The notes below the pieces were generated by a model. It saw only the letters and a program-made list of their open reading frames with translations, ran no database searches and was not told the origin of the DNA. From contig JAPLRS010000041.1 of the NCBI GenBank assembly GCA_026399015.1, positions 1 through 64,000 on the forward strand: a DNA stretch of 64,000 nt, given 5' to 3'. Both the position numbers and the translations under genes were made by a program. Source of the stretch: Methylococcales bacterium (GTDB taxonomy: Bacteria > Pseudomonadota > Gammaproteobacteria > Methylococcales > Methylomonadaceae). Of the stretch, positions 62,255 through 64,000 are shown one piece after another (positions within the stretch are counted from its first letter, which is position 1; each line of letters begins with the position of its first letter).

Positions 62255-63295
62255 TTAATTAACAGTCTGCACCTGCTCTCCAGCAATATTGGTTTCTATA
62301 AATGTCTGTATTTGCTGTGGGTCTGTAAAATTACCATAGGCTAATAACAGTTTTACATAGGCTGATTCAATAGACATATTCCATAACATTTCGGCACCTT
62401 GATCTAAAAGCACTCGAGTACTTTGATAAGCAGAGATCGATTTAATAGCGGGCGCCAAATAAACTTTTACATCCTGTTGCACACAACGTTCAATAAAAGC
62501 CACTAAAGAATATGAGTCACCCCATTCATTAGAGGCACAAGCGGTGCCTGAATGATATAAATCATGTAAAACCACATCGCCTTGCACCAGTTTAATAGCT
62601 GCATAATTTAAACCGGGATAAGGCTTTAACATGATAATTCTTTCGGAAAATTTAGCTGACAATCTAATACCCGATTCTACCGGCAAACTTGCATCCAACT
62701 GCGTAAACACCTGATTGTCATAGTGCATAAAAGGTTTGTTTTGCACACTATAAAAATCACCGGTTAACTGTAAAGAACACGTTAAACGCGCAGCATGATG
62801 CACTTGCATCGTTTGGTTTTGATTAGCATAAGGTACAAACACACCCGCCCGAATATTTTGGCGAATAAAATCTACCGCACATCTAAAATTAGATAAGCCA
62901 TTGGCTCTAGCATCATCTAAAGAATAATCACTCGACACTAATAACATCGGCACTTTAAGCGCATTAAAATAATAGCTTAAAGCGGCTGCCGTATAGGCTA
63001 AGGTGTCGGTACCATGCGTAATAATAATGCCATCATAACTGGCTAAATTTTGTGATTCGATAGCATTAATCAATATCTGCCAAGCCGCTGGCGCCATATT
63101 CTCACTAAGAATGTGCAAAGGCTGTAAAGTAGTAAACTGTATATCTTGAGCCTGAGGATCAGCGTCTTTAAACTGTTGTAAGAGTTTAAATGCTTGCGTA
63201 TTTGCGGTATTAATAACACCTGCAGAGACTGTAGAGCCTATGGTGCCACCTGTAAATATAACCAAAACCTGTTTCATAGATAGTATGATATTCAA
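62255..63295 (-). CDS. L-asparaginase family protein
   Basis: QVLVIFTGGTIGSTVSAG, YDGIIITHGTDTLAYTAAALSYYF. Confidence 0.9.
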   Translation of the reverse strand: MNIILSMKQVLVIFTGGTIGSTVSAGVINTANTQAFKLLQQFKDADPQAQDIQFTTLQPLHILSENMAPAAWQILINAIESQNLASYDGIIITHGTDTLAYTAAALSYYFNALKVPMLLVSSDYSLDDARANGLSNFRCAVDFIRQNIRAGVFVPYANQNQTMQVHHAARLTCSLQLTGDFYSVQNKPFMHYDNQVFTQLDASLPVESGIRLSAKFSERIIMLKPYPGLNYAAIKLVQGDVVLHDLYHSGTACASNEWGDSYSLVAFIERCVQQDVKVYLAPAIKSISAYQSTRVLLDQGAEMLWNMSIESAYVKLLLAYGNFTDPQQIQTFIETNIAGEQVQTVN

Positions 63296-63337
63296 ATTGT
63301 TAATTTTGCTAACTATTAAAACACTCTGCTCTAAAAA

Positions 63338-63829
63338 ATGAAAATATCACTGATTGTTGCGATGGCAACCAATAGAGCCATTGGCCTAGATAACAAAATG
63401 CCTTGGCATTTATCAGCCGATTTAAAAAAATTTAAAGCCATCACCATGGGCTCTCCGATTGTAATGGGTAGAAAAACCTATGAATCCATCGGCAGACCCT
63501 TACCTGGCCGCAGTAACATCATCATCAGCCGAAATTTAGACTATCAACAGACTGACTGCTTAGTTTTTAATGATATTAAAACTGCCATAGCAGCGAGTAG
63601 TAAAGAGTCTGAAGAAATCTTTATTATTGGCGGTGCAGAACTTTATAAAGCCACTTTGCCACTCGCTGATAATCTGTATTTAACCTTAATCAACCAAGAA
63701 TTTACTGGTGATACCTTCTTTCCCGAGATTGATTTTAAGGCATGGTCAGAAGCATCAAGAGAAGACATCTCTGATGATCCATCTGTTAATTTTAGCTATA
63801 GTTTTTTAAAACTTAGCAGAACAAACTAG
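63338..63829 (+). CDS. folA: Dihydrofolate reductase
   Basis: ISLIVAMATNRAIGLDNKMPWHLSADLKKFKAITMGSPIVMGRKTYESIGRPLPGRSNIIISR. Confidence 0.96.
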   Translation: MKISLIVAMATNRAIGLDNKMPWHLSADLKKFKAITMGSPIVMGRKTYESIGRPLPGRSNIIISRNLDYQQTDCLVFNDIKTAIAASSKESEEIFIIGGAELYKATLPLADNLYLTLINQEFTGDTFFPEIDFKAWSEASREDISDDPSVNFSYSFLKLSRTN

Positions 63830-63923
63830 CACAAAACCCGCAAAAACTCACAAGAAGCACCTGAAAACGGTTAAAATAACCCGATTTATGATCACCTTGT
63901 AAAAGCAACAGCTTGGTAGCCGC

Positions 63924-64000
63924 ATGCAAACGAAATATAACACTGATGACTTGAGAATTTGTGGAATGAAAGAAGTGATTCCACCGGTCCAAGTTCATGA
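63924..64000 (+). CDS. 3-deoxy-7-phosphoheptulonate (DAHP) synthase, 5' end only
   Basis: From ATG at 63924: MQTKYNTDDLRICGMKEVIPPVQVH..., resembling the N-terminus of AroG/AroF-type DAHP synthases; truncated by window edge. Confidence 0.7.
   Translation, partial: MQTKYNTDDLRICGMKEVIPPVQVH

Noticed and set aside
63813-63998. 61-aa minus-strand ORF at window end
   Set aside because: Opposes the much better supported start of the DAHP synthase on the plus strand.

Overview
The window is about 64 kb of low-GC gammaproteobacterial chromosome. The gene content suggests a Methylococcales-type methanotroph: a PPi-dependent phosphofructokinase, and a bacterial sterol operon with squalene epoxidase, oxidosqualene cyclase and a CYP51-ferredoxin fusion. 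Most of it is ordinary housekeeping sequence: pgi; tilS/pyrG/kdsA/eno/ftsB/ispD/ispF/truD/surE/pcm; trpS; mtaB; hemW; pyrE; waaC/waaF; ilvE; kup; glnE; ribA; coaBC; folA; and the start of a DAHP synthase gene. Accessory parts are (i) a toxin-antitoxin-rich left end (1-3.4 kb) followed by a structured non-coding region (3.8-4.05 kb); (ii) the sterol operon with an embedded NTF2/SnoaL-like protein of unknown role; (iii) an orphan transposase-type HTH gene between pyrG and tilS; (iv) a Phd/RelE pair, an IS3 remnant and an exact-period 42-bp tandem array of about 8 copies abutting the glnE stop codon; (v) a 22-bp tandem repeat upstream of an IHF/HU gene; and (vi) a HupE/UreJ-like permease + TonB-dependent receptor + TonB/ExbB/ExbD cluster likely to import a metal or metal complex. 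I found no CRISPR array, tRNA or rRNA. All calls come from reading the sequence; no database search was run.
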